From positions 3,312,501-3,376,500 of the forward strand of contig JAZHRO010000012.1 of the NCBI GenBank assembly GCA_037157565.1: a stretch of DNA of 64,000 nt, read 5' to 3'. Of the stretch, positions 47,975 to 58,405 are shown in pieces (position 1 is the first letter of the stretch; each line of letters opens with the position of its first letter). This stretch comes from Thalassia testudinum. Its lineage: Eukaryota > Streptophyta > Magnoliopsida > Alismatales > Hydrocharitaceae. Below the pieces are notes generated by a model, which saw nothing but the letters and a program-made list of their open reading frames with translations, ran no database searches and had not been told where the DNA came from. Both the position numbers and the translations under genes were made by a program.

Positions 47975-49185
47975 GGACATTGCATTAGATAGGCATGGGG
48001 GGGTGGATATTTATCTCTGAATTCATTCGTCAGCTCCGTAGATTTGTTTTAATTTATATATAAAAAAAAAAATCAGAATTAGGAAAGAGAATTTGGGTTT
48101 AAGAAAATTTTCGATCTTAAGAAATACTATATTATGATCTGAACACGAAGACCCTTCAGGTCTTTGGACTTAATCAGCCCATGTATCCACTAAAATGTGG
48201 ATTTGTTTTTCGAGTTCTCGCCAACTTGAATTTTATTTTAATAGGAGTAAATAAGTTTGGGTGATAAGTACACGACTTATCAACCCGCCCTCTGATGTGA
48301 GGGAATTTTGAGTCTTAAGCATCTACATACTTTCTTTGCACTGACTCGTTGTTTGGCGATTTTAACGGAAATTGGGTAGCTAATGAACCTTCTAGGGTGA
48401 TATGGTTGGCAAGTTATCGTGGGTAACAGCCCATAGGTAGGTTGTCTAGAGCCCAGTCACTGGACCTTTCTCTTTTTGCCACCTTTAGGTAAATCTTAGA
48501 CCAGGGAAGCCACCTACTTAGAAAAAAAAAAGAACAAAAAAAAAAATCAAAAAGGAGAAAAGAACAAAAAGAAATAAGCCACACTTCACCGCACGAGTAT
48601 GGCTGGCAAGTTGTCGGTGGTAACAGCTCATCGACCGGTTGTCCAGAACCCAGCTCAGAAAATGCACTAAAAATTACCAAAACACTTAGGAAGAAGCGGA
48701 GAAGTAGAATAAACCGGGGAGATATACACTAGATTCACCCTTGTGTTGACCCCGTTAAAAAATAAAAGTAGGGAGAAAGCTACCGGTTGTAAAGATACAC
48801 CTTTAGGCAGAATTCTTTTTGAGGTCACCTAGAGGCATAGAAATCCGAAGTCTGTTCTAATTGCCAGTCAACGAGTCTATCACAATCACAATAAGATGCT
48901 TAAAACTTAGGGTTCTCATCAAATCTTGGGTGAGTTGAATGGCCGTAGAAAGCCACTCTTAAACCCTAAAATTTGAAAATCCAAAAAAAAATTAGAAAAG
49001 AGTAAAAAGAGAAAAAGAAATTTTTCTTTGAATAAGGCGAGGCTTGAGGCGGTCTGCATTTTGGCTGATACCCGGGCACTATTGTGTCTTTGAAAGTTCA
49101 GTTCCTAAGTAGACAATTTCTTAATGATTGAAAATAAGTCAGGTCCAAATAATCTAACCTAATTCTTTTATAAATAGCATATAGT
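47975..49185 (+). other. F 3' non-coding region
   Basis: Internal PPT-like block (47968-48006), a TGATAAGT/ACTTATCA stem-loop (about 48261-48281), two copies of a ~60-bp block (about 48405-48465 and 48599-48660), and A-rich tracts. D has the same order. No credible gene, including the minus-strand frame at 48414-48680. Confidence 0.7.
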
Positions 49186-49222
49186 TTTTGCTAGGGACTA
49201 GCAAAAGATAGGCATGGGGATA
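49186..49222 (+). other. F PPT with upstream stem-loop
   Basis: Arms TTTTGCTAG and CTAGCAAAA pair perfectly around GGA (49186-49206); the PPT GATAGGCATGGGGATA leads directly into the LTR at 49223. Confidence 0.8.
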
Positions 49223-49819
49223 TGATGTAAACACATTTACATTACTTAAAATGTCTATTTATGCATGTTCTTAAGCATAGGATTGCATTTCATAATATAA
49301 ATATTGCATAACATGCATCATCTTGCATTTAGAGTAGTTTGAATAAAATGGAGGTTAATTGTCTCCTTTTATGTGCTTGGACAGGGCAAACATTTAATCG
49401 GGGCCTCGGATCAAAGATCCAACCGTATGGATGTGATCAAGGCGACGATTGGAGTTCAACGACTCCAAGATCGCCCTAATCAGGCATCCGTAGCATCAGA
49501 TAGAGATCGAGGAACCCTAGAAGATCAAGGGCCAGGATGGTGTAAATCCACACTTCAGATGGAAAATCCGACCACACAGATGAATTCGGATCGACGATCG
49601 CAGCCCAACGACACAAAAATCGAGTCAATCCGACATCCGTGGCACCATCTACAACTTCCAGAAGATGGACGGCCAAGATGGCACCACGTGGCACCATCTC
49701 AGCCGCCCAAACGGCCACCTACACTATATGAAGACCGCGCACCCATCCCCGCTCCGCCGTTGGATCTCAATCCAACGGTTGTGGATGCATCTTGTTAAAA
49801 GCATCCGCGCGACCATTTG

Positions 49820-49882
49820 GGCGAGGCATCGCAATGGTCCAGCGCCTTATCGCGAGGCGCTGGCGCGCGTTCGAGCCTCGCC
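49820..49882 (+). other. tRNA-like module in the F 3' LTR
   Basis: End pairing GGCGAGG/CCTCGCC is perfect (7 bp) and the B-box-like GTTCGAGCC is intact; A-box region CATCGCAATGG is weaker than in the 5' LTR. Each copy thus keeps different parts of the module. Confidence 0.55.
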
Positions 49883-50218
49883 AAGTAATTTCTGAGGCGA
49901 GCGGGCACGCTTCAATTGACCGCACGATCGCGATCCAGCGGCCGTGCGCGCCCGATAGCGCCGACGCGCGATTGGATGCGCACGTGAACGTGCGATCGCA
50001 CGTGCAGGCGGGCGGGCGGCAGCGGTGAAGGCGCGATTTTAAGCCGTCCAATCTCGCGATCGGACGGCTGAAAATAAATGGACGTGCGTAGGCGTTATGC
50101 GCGGGCGGCTGAGCGGGCGCACGCGCTGGGGGCTTTAGCGACGGTTTCATCCGTCACTAAAGACCCCTCATTTATTGTTTTGAAGTTGTAATGTCCATTT
50201 TGCCCCCACTCCTTGCAA

Positions 50219-50228
50219 CTATAAAAGG
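50219..50228 (+). promoter_or_regulatory. TATA box, F 3' LTR
   Basis: CTATAAAAGG, same context as at 44225. Confidence 0.65.
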
Positions 50229-51052
50229 AGACCCCCTGCATACGAAATTCTCATCCCTTCCTTCTCCTCTCTACCTCTCCAAAGCTCAAGAGAAGCTTGT
50301 CCCACACCCGGGATGCTTCTCGCGAGATAAAGTCCAAATTTTTGTCCCCCTTCGGAAGTGGATCCCGCGACGACGACGGCATGCTACTTCGTTCCCATTC
50401 TTCTGCTTCATCCTCCTTCGTCCCGCTTCGTCCTCCTTCATCCAGGCGTCGTCCCGTCCGGCTCGTCCTCCAAGCGACCGTCGAGGAGGATTCTCTCTCC
50501 CTATTCTTTTCATTGCTTTCTAGTATAGATTTACTGCTTTCTAGAGTAGTCTATTCGTCCTCCGAGCGATCGTCGAGGAGGACATTTCTCCCTCCATTCT
50601 TTTAATGCTTTCTAGAGTAAATTTATCGCTTTCTAGTGTAATGGTTTTATGCTTTCTAGTTGTAATGAACTATCCTCTTAATGATAAATTCTGTATCTAT
50701 TCTACATCTCATTTTGATTTCCATGTGTAGTATTCTCTCTATCTCTTACTCTCTCTCTCTTCTATTTGTTGTAGATACTTAGATAGTCTAAATTGAATTT
50801 CTTTGTGATAAAATAAAAAGAAACGCGAAGTTTTTTAAATCAAACGTTCGCCTCCCTGTGTTTGACCTGGAATTTTAATTTTGGTATAAATTTTATTTGT
50901 TGAACACGAATCCTTCGCTTTCGAACTACAACGACAGTTTTTTCCAAAATCGAACACGTTAGCGTAGCTTCGTCTCGTTCAACAACAGCTAATGGGTTTC
51001 CGTTAATGCAGTCACAACCGATTTCACAGGGACCAACTTAGCGGGAATTCAC

Positions 51053-52240
51053 GTGCACATGGATCAGCTAATTCCCACCATCAATTCTGCTCCTCCCACT
51101 CTCAGTTCTGATTCTGACCCACCAGTGATTGAATTGAAGCCCTTACCTGACTCACTCAATTATGTGTTCTTGGGCGAAAGTGAGACATATCCAGTCATTA
51201 TCAATGCCCACTTAACCCAAGAACAGGAGCATCAATTGATTTCTACGCTTCAAGACCATAGGGCTGCTATCGGGTGGAGTATTGCTGATCTCCGTGGTAT
51301 TCTCCCCTCGTATTGCACTCATCACATTTACACGGATGAGGGGATGAAACCTTCGAGACAACCTCAAAGATGGCTAAACCCGAATATGCTAGAGGTTGTT
51401 AAGAAGGAGATCATCAAATGGCTAGATGCAAGCATTGTATATCCAATCTCAGATAGCCAGTGTGTGAGTCCAATTCAGATAGTGCCCAAGAAAGCAGGAC
51501 TCACCGTTATGAAAAATGATAAGGGCGAATCCATCCCAACCCGCACTGCGACATCTTGGCGGGTCTACATTGACTACAGGAAACTGAACACGGCTACCCA
51601 GAAGGATCACTTTCCTTTGCCGTTCATTGATCAGATCTTGGAATGGTTAGTCGGACGCAGTTTGTTCTGCTTTCTGGATGGATACTCTGGGTATAATCAA
51701 GTAGCAATTAGCTCGAAAGATTAGGACAAGACCACATTCACATGCCCCTTTGGAACATTCGCCTTCAAGCGGATGCCCTTTGGCCTCTGCATCGCACCAA
51801 CGACATTTCAGCGTTGTATGATGGCTATCTTCTCTGACATGATTGGGGATTATGTGGAGGTATTCATGGATGACTCTCTATTTTCGGAGATGATTTCGTG
51901 TCTTGTCTTGATAACCTCACCAAGATCCTGAAAAGGTGTATTAAGGTAGACCTAGTATTATCCTGGGAGAAAAGTCATTTCATAGTGAGGGATGGCATAG
52001 TACTAGGGCACAGGATCTCGAAAAGCAGACTCGAGGTCGACCGGGCTAAATCAGAGATTATCTCCCACTTACCGCCACCTAGCTCGGTCAAGCAGGTCAG
52101 ATCATTCTTGGGTCACGTTGGCTTCTATCGGAGATTTATACGTGATTTCTCAAAAATTGCACGGCCTTTGACAAATCTCCTAGTTACTGATGTCCCATTT
52201 GAATTTGATACCTTGTGTCTCAGTGCCTTCGAGACTTTAT
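51053..52240 (+). pseudogene. pol: E reverse transcriptase
   Basis: Copies the RNA into DNA. RT motifs in order: PIQIVPKKAG, GWRVYIDYRKLN-type segment (here SWRVYIDYRKLN), DHFPLPFIDQ, FCFLDGYSGYNQ, TFTCPFGTFAF-RMPFGL, the catalytic FMDD (about 51867-51878), then LGH-IS and VRSFLGHVGFYRRFI. Athila-type. A TAG stop at 51722, a one-base frameshift just after FMDD, and a TGA near 52240 break it. The FMDD aspartates are present. Its frame differs from that of protease, and the link between them is broken by F and by decay. Confidence 0.92.
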
Positions 52241-52716
52241 GAAGCACCATTTCCGACTCCCCGATTCTCCAACCACCCGACTGGTCGCTTGATTTCGAAA
52301 TGATGTGCGACGCTTCTGATTTTGCCATCGGTGCTGTTTTAGGCCAGCGTCGGGAGAAACAACCCTTTGTCATATACTATGCTAGCAAGACGCTGAATGA
52401 GGCTCAACGCAATTACACTGTCACCAAAAAGGAACTGCTAGCAGTAGTATTCGGGTTGGAGAAATTTAAATCATATTTATTAGGATCCAAGGTCATCATC
52501 TTCACTGACCACTCCGCCCTCTGGCATTTGTTGGCAAAGAAGGATGCCAAACCATGGCTCATTAGATGGATCCTTCTATTGCAGAAATTTGATATCGAAA
52601 TCTGCGACAAAGCCGAAAAACAAAATGTTGTGGTGGATCACCTATCCAGATTGGACCCAGACCACATTCCTTATTCCCTGCCTATCCATGAACAATTTCC
52701 GGATGAATCTCTTTAG
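52241..52716 (+). pseudogene. pol: E RNaseH
   Basis: RNaseH removes RNA from the RNA/DNA hybrid and cuts the PPT primer. Motifs MCDASDFAIGAVLGQ (first catalytic Asp), YYASKTLNEAQRNYTVTKKELLAVVF (catalytic Glu), FTDHSALWHLL (catalytic Asp) and VVDHLSRL are present. 52300-52713 is open; a TAG follows. Same frame as the downstream half of RT. Confidence 0.9.
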
Positions 52717-53983
52717 GCTATTCATTCTGTTGGGTTCCCCTGGAATGCGGATTTCACAAACTACCTTACCGCAGGCAAAATTCCCGTGAACCTATCCAAG
52801 GACCAGAAACTCAAATTCATTGCAGAAGCCAAATACTACCTCTGGGATAACCCACTGCTCTTCTGCATTGGAGGGGACTAGATTATCCGAAGATGCATCC
52901 CAGACTCTAAGATCCACAGTGTGTTATCTTTCTGCCACAATGATGCGTGTGGTGGCCATTTCTCAGGATGGAAAACCGCTGCAAAAATTTTGTAGTCGGG
53001 ATTTTTCTGGCCAACCATCTTCATAGATACACACGATTATGCCCAACACTGCAAACGATGTCAGTCGGTCGATTCTATGACCAAGAGAGACATGATGCCA
53101 CTCCAACCATCATGGTCATAGAAGTGTTCGACGTCTGGGGTATCGATTTTATGGGCCCTTTTCTGAACTCGTATGGCTTCGAGTACATATTGCTAGCCAT
53201 TGATTATGTCTCGAAGTGGGTCGAGGCCATCCCAGCAAGACGAGCTGACCACAAGACCGTCATTTCTTTCGTATGGCAAAATATTTTCGCAAGATTCAAA
53301 ATACCCCGCGCTCTGATTATCGATGGGGGAAGCCACTTCATCCACGCCCATTTCAGGTCATTATTAAAGAAATATGGGGTACATTACCGCATAGCCACCC
53401 CGTATCACCCGCAGACCAATGGGTAGGCTGAAGTGTCTAACCGTCAAATCAAGATGATTCTCCAGAAGACAGATAGACTAGATAGGAAGGACTAGTCCGA
53501 CAAATTAATCGATGCACTCTGGGCATATCGAACTGCATACAAGGCCCCACTCGGAATGTCACCATATCGCATGGTATATGGCAAGGCCTGTCACCTTCCT
53601 GTAGAGCTGGAACACCGCACCTTTTGGGTGGTGCGAAAATGCAACCTTGACCTCGATGCAAGAGCTCGAGAACGGAAACTCCAGCTCAGCGAATTAGAAG
53701 AAATCCGGCGGGAGGCCTATGAGAATGCATTAATATACACGGACAAGACCAAGGCCTTTCATGACCGCCACATCTGGAGGAAAGTATTCACGCCCAACCA
53801 GCGAGTCTGGTAGTTTGATTCACAGCTGAAACTATTCGTAGGGAAGCTCAAGTCCAAGTGGACTGGCCCGTATGTTGTGATACAGCCATATCCTAATGGG
53901 GTAGTCCAGATCAAGGACCTAAACTCTAGACATATATTCATGGTAAATGGCCAGTGCCTCATGCCATTTTTGACCTAGGAACC
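52717..53983 (+). pseudogene. pol: E integrase
   Basis: Integrase joins the cDNA to host DNA. An N-terminal zinc-binding part (H-H-C-C, about 52910-53060, with [10 protein letters not shown] and CKRCQ) leads, after a frameshift near 53110, into the catalytic core: [11 protein letters not shown] (first Asp), LIIDGGSHF (second Asp) and the Glu in AEVSNR about 35 residues later. Then [17 protein letters not shown] and a GKLKSKWTGPYVV C-terminal domain. No chromodomain. Stops at about 52879, 52996, 53425, 53493, 53811 and 53978 are all TAG. Confidence 0.92.
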
Positions 53984-56023
53984 TCCTCCACCTGACGAGA
54001 CTGTTCATCTTAGTGAGGACGTGTGATTGAGTGCTCACCCAGCTGGAGGCGTTAAACTCAGCACATATAGATACCATTCGCCCCACATTCCACCATCATT
54101 TATATATAACCATTTTTATACATAGCATATTTTGTTTTAGCATATTTCCCTTTTGTATATTGCATGTTAACAGGTTGGCCGGTGCTGAATATAACTTCAG
54201 GAGCAATTCCAGGTGATTTCTACCCATTCTCTCCCTACAGTATTTATTTTCTTTTATATTCATGCATGAGGACATGCAAAAACTTAAGCATGAGGGGGTA
54301 GATACAGCAAAAACTGAAAATTTTTATGCCAACACTTAGGAAAACCTCAGAGCTGCATGTAAAATGTACTTTAGGACCTTAAATAAAAGAACAACCGACT
54401 CCACCTCCAATGCTCACATTGAAGCTAGAAATCGTTCACAGCAGCCCCTTCCGACTCACTCGCTCACCTTTTGTTCTAAATTTAGGGTCAAGCTGATTGT
54501 AACCCGATACGGGAAATTCACGAAGTACAAATTATATGAGGTTACATGTTTATAGCATATATACATATTGCATTCATGAATAAGATTGTTTTATTAAGAG
54601 AATGCATTAGGGATTTTATCCTCTAGTTGATTCCTGTAATCTGGAATCCAGTACAACTTTTCCCACACATGTAGAATTTGCAATGGATTCATGGTAAAGG
54701 CTGATAAATGTCTTCAGTCTGTCGAGAAGAAGTAGTGCTTCTTTTCCTGAACCCCTAGATAGTGTTTTGGGAGTCAGGTAGATTTTCCTCCAAAAATCCA
54801 CCAAATAGTGTGAGAGAGTAGAGTGTATTAGTGCTCTAAGATTAGTGTAAGGAATCTGGAATCCTAGATAATTAGGTGATGATACTCTAAGATTAGACAT
54901 AGTTTTCGCTCTCGGTTCCTATGTATACATTTTTGTGCGAAATTGTGAGAGCCACCGAATAAAGCAAATACACAAAGAGCGAGTTTTCATAAAACTAAGG
55001 CTAAGGTGGATGGTTACAACCGTTCTTTACGGAATCCTTGGCTAATGGAGGGTATTGATGTCAAGGTCAGAAATACATCATCCTATCCATCTTTCTCGGT
55101 GCCATGAGTAGGCACTTCTACCAAATAAGCCACCCAATGTCTCTTGAGTACCACCAATCCCTAATAATGCCTTCTCAATAAAGTTCATGGATGTATGCTA
55201 GTTGTGTTATGTTGTGAAAAAAAAAAAGAAAGAAAGAAAGAAAAAAAAATTGAAATGAAAAAAAAAGATGAAAAGAAAGAAAAATTAAAAAAAATTAAAA
55301 AAAGAAGAAAAAGAAAAGAAAAAAAAGAATGAATATTTAGTGTTTATTTCAGTTGCATTGAGGCAATACCACCAAATAAATCTGAGATCCACCAAATATG
55401 GCCTTAACCTATTTCTCTGTGTTTCTGATCGCCCAAATACTGGTTGAGGAATTCTGACTTAGTTATGAGAACTCAATTAAAAGGTTAATGCCTAGTGAGA
55501 CCACCAAATACAGGTCATATACGTGAATCTGGTGAAGTTGTGAGCTCTAAGAAAAAGAAAGAAAAAAGAGTAAGAGAGAATGAATACAAAGGAATCAGAA
55601 GAGAGCATAGTTTTTCTTATCTTTCTCTAAGTTGAGTCACTTAGTAGTCCGGGAATCTAGATTCTGTAGTACTAGTCTCTATGTAGCACCAAGTGAGAGT
55701 GAGCCACCAAATATATAATCCTTTCCATCAGAGATTCTCTACCTAAGCCTAAAGCCAGGGTGAAATTCATAGAATATTTTGAATACCCCGAGGGAAGAAG
55801 TCCGCCTATCCCGCTAGAACTTTTACCAGGGGTCAAGTACAGGCTTTATAGGTATATTAGTTTTCACTCGAATCCGTTGCAAATGCTACATAGCTGCACT
55901 TTCACGATTGTCCGGATTTCTAGAGCATAGGATGAAAATAAAAAGGAGAAAAATCTCTATGCATACACTTGATAAAATAATCAGTCCCTTAAGGACCCTT
56001 TCTGTAAATAAATTAGTCTTGCA
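53984..56023 (+). other. E 3' non-coding region
   Basis: TAAACTCAGCACATATA at about 54053-54070 (shared with F and D), internal PPT-like block (54265-54300), then about 1.4 kb similar to C with seven spaced CCACCAAATA-type motifs (54798, 54952, 55118, 55369, 55389, 55501, 55704) and A-rich low complexity (55216-55330). I see no env-like ORF, which some Athila elements have here. Confidence 0.7.
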
Positions 56024-56076
56024 TTTGCTAGGGACTAGCAAGATTTAGGCATGGGGAGATGATTGCGCAGCAATCA
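56024..56076 (+). other. E PPT between two hairpins
   Basis: TTGCTAG/CTAGCAA around GGA (56024-56042), PPT TTTAGGCATGGGGAGA, then TGATTGC/GCAATCA (56060-56076). Confidence 0.78.
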
Positions 56077-58400
56077 TAGGTCATAATTCACCTATATTAG
56101 GCTAGAACTTAGCATAAGTTAGGGAAATTCATGTACGCATAAGCATTATCTGCATCTTTACTGCTTTACTTTAGCTATGCATAAATTAATTTTATAATGT
56201 GCTGATTAAGTGCATTATGTCAGTTGCAGGCAATAAGCAAATCTGGAGCTGGATCTGGAGTGGGATCTGAAGCTGGATCTAGAATAACGGGAGTTGTAGC
56301 AGAGTTGGAGCAGAAGGCTTAGTTTAGATATAGGAACAAAAATGTAAGGGGGTTAAAAGTTTGCTATTCTATTAAGTAGGAATAAAGCAGTAAAATGTGA
56401 AGAGCTTAGGTCCATCCTAGCCCTAGGATAGCCAAGAGACTTCCCCAAGCCTTAGCCATTCTTAGATTAGGTCACAACACCCTAGGAAGCCCTAAAACCC
56501 AAGTTCCAACCCTTATCTGGACGTCCAGGGCCCTTAGCCATCTCCTGCACACCTTAAACCCACTTCTGTAGTATTATTGGACGTCTAGATACTTTGTTAG
56601 ACGTCCAATTTCAGCAGAGTACCCAAAACAGAACCTTGATTTCCCCCTGACTCAAATTGGACATCCAGAACTGAAGTCTGGACTTCTGATTTTTTAGTAT
56701 AAGTCGACTGATGCAATTCTTGGATGTCTAATACTGGTCTCCAGTCCCTGTTTTGAGATTCAAGTCTTGATCTTGGATCTCTAGCTCACTAGACCTAATC
56801 CCAACCCCATAGGAACCTAAATTAAGGTGTCCTAACCCTAGTACATCACCTCTAGACCTACCTAAAGACCTAATTAGGTCCTCACCAAAGACCAATTGAC
56901 TTAGATCAAAGTCAATTACCTTCACCTAAGTCAATTGGACTCATTGAGTCCAATTGAGCTTAGATCTCAACCCACACAAGTTCAATTGGACTTAGTGAGA
57001 GTCCAATTGACTTAAAACCAACCTAATTGAGTTATGTCACCCTCAATTAGACTCACACTCAATCAATTAAACTTAGGTTAAGTTTAATTGCATTTTCACC
57101 TTAGCAATTAGGGTTTGTAACACTAAAATCAAGACCTACACCTACCCAAACCCCTTAAGACTTAATCTAAGCCACCTAGCCACATAGAGCACGACCACAC
57201 ACACATACCCATTCATGCACACCCACTTCTCTAGAGTTCTCTGGAACTCTCATTGAAGTGGTGCCACCTCTTGGTTGCCAAATTTAGCAACCAAGAGGCA
57301 TTCAAATTGAGATCCACAATTTTTGGATCTCAAAAGACCACCTCCACCCCCATGTGGTCGGCCACTCTTGGACTCTCTCTAGAGAGTTCCACACCTCTCT
57401 AGAGAGAAGCCATTGGGTCTATAAAAGGACCCCATGGGTGGCCATTTGCATTGATTCACATCCCTTGGCTTCATTGGCATCACTCACCTCATTAGCTCCA
57501 TAGACGCCCACCTTCACTTAGGTTAGCTACTCCACCTCCACGAGCTCACCACCATCATGGAGGACATCATGCCGGGATGCTGGATCAATCATCCCTCTCT
57601 CCCAGGGTCGGCCTAAGCTACATTGGCCACCCCTCATTCTCCTCCTGACCACTCCAAGGCCATTGGGGACCACCCCTGAAAGCCCTTTCGTTCTTCTAGA
57701 TTTATTTCATGCTCTTCATAATTTTATTGCTTTTCTTACTGCTTAATAGCATAGTCTCACTTCTCCCCAATTGATGCATGCGAAATCCCCCCATCGATTC
57801 TTATATGCAATCATTTTCTGGTAGCTAGGTTTAATTTTCAAGCATTTATGTACAAGCTTTCCTCTAGATTCCTTGTGCAAACAACCCCCCAATGAATGAA
57901 TGAAAATGCATTTATATATATATATATCTTTATGTGTTTGAAATCACCACGAGCTTAATAATTATCGTATTTGCATGATTTAAGTGCCTGCTCTTTAACT
58001 GTCTATCTATTACGCACCAGCATGTCGTTTCCTGAGGATATTGAAAATCTAACAATAGATGCTTTCTCCATAACTAGTCACCACCTCACTAGAATCGTGC
58101 GCACAGAAACTCACACATTCACTTTCGTAATTTACTTAACGCATGCGCATGTGATCTGAGTTAATAACAGAAGCGGTGAAGTTTTAGTTAGGAGATTGGA
58201 AACTGGTGTGTGTCTTTAAACGAACTAGAGTAGTAAAAAGATCGATTCCAAAAGTGAAAGCAACGCCTCCCAGAGACGAACGACCGGGACTCAAGTCTCG
58301 TAATTTTTGCAAAATAATATCATTGTTGGATCGTACTTCGTGACTATACTACGACACATTTCTTTTTTTCTATCAAAAATGCGATCTACGGTCTTCAACA
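56060..58400 (+). repeat. E 3' LTR (2341 bp)
   Basis: TGATTGCGCAG ... GTCTTCAACA. Same modules as the 5' LTR, including the twin hairpins (56931-56957, 56982-57010) and TATA box 57419-57428; one ~30-bp insertion relative to the 5' LTR near 57560. Confidence 0.92.
57419..57428 (+). promoter_or_regulatory. TATA box, E 3' LTR
   Basis: CTATAAAAGG. Confidence 0.65.
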
Positions 58401-58405
58401 AATAA

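Larger units (their letters stand above)
43208..50984 (+). mobile_element. Element F: ORF-only LTR retrotransposon, TSD ACAGC
   Basis: ACAGC flanks both ends (43203-43207, 50985-50989), within E between protease and RT. LTRs 43208-44992 and 49223-50984 differ by a few percent and small indels. The PBS is a perfect match to tRNA-Asp. The only ORF is 46172-47974. No gag, protease or pol. PPT, leader block and post-ORF motifs resemble those of E, its host element. Younger than E, older than B. Confidence 0.93.
49223..50984 (+). repeat. F 3' LTR (1762 bp)
   Basis: TGATGTAAAC ... CTCGTTCAACA. Same modules as the 5' LTR; about 20 bp shorter through small deletions near 50110. Confidence 0.93.
36286..58400 (+). 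mobile_element. Element E: Athila-lineage Ty3/gypsy retrotransposon with gag and pol, decayed
   Basis: LTRs 36286-38629 and 56060-58400, tRNA-Asp PBS, gag and protease in one frame, then (after insertion F) RT, RNaseH and integrase, then a 3' region of about 2 kb and a PPT. Without F it is about 14.3 kb. Gene order gag-PR-RT-RH-INT with no chromodomain and a long 3' non-coding region fits Athila. The target duplication is imperfect (ATTAA at 36281-36285, AATAA at 58401-58405). Inactive: many stops and at least two frameshifts in pol. It is the only source of RT and integrase in the window. Confidence 0.92.

Noticed and set aside
50990..53983. Intact pol polyprotein in E
   Set aside because: Catalytic residues are visible, but stops and at least two frameshifts break it; it cannot supply enzymes for B or F.
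54050..56020. Envelope-like ORF downstream of integrase in E
   Set aside because: Only short frames; the region matches the non-coding 3' spacer of C.
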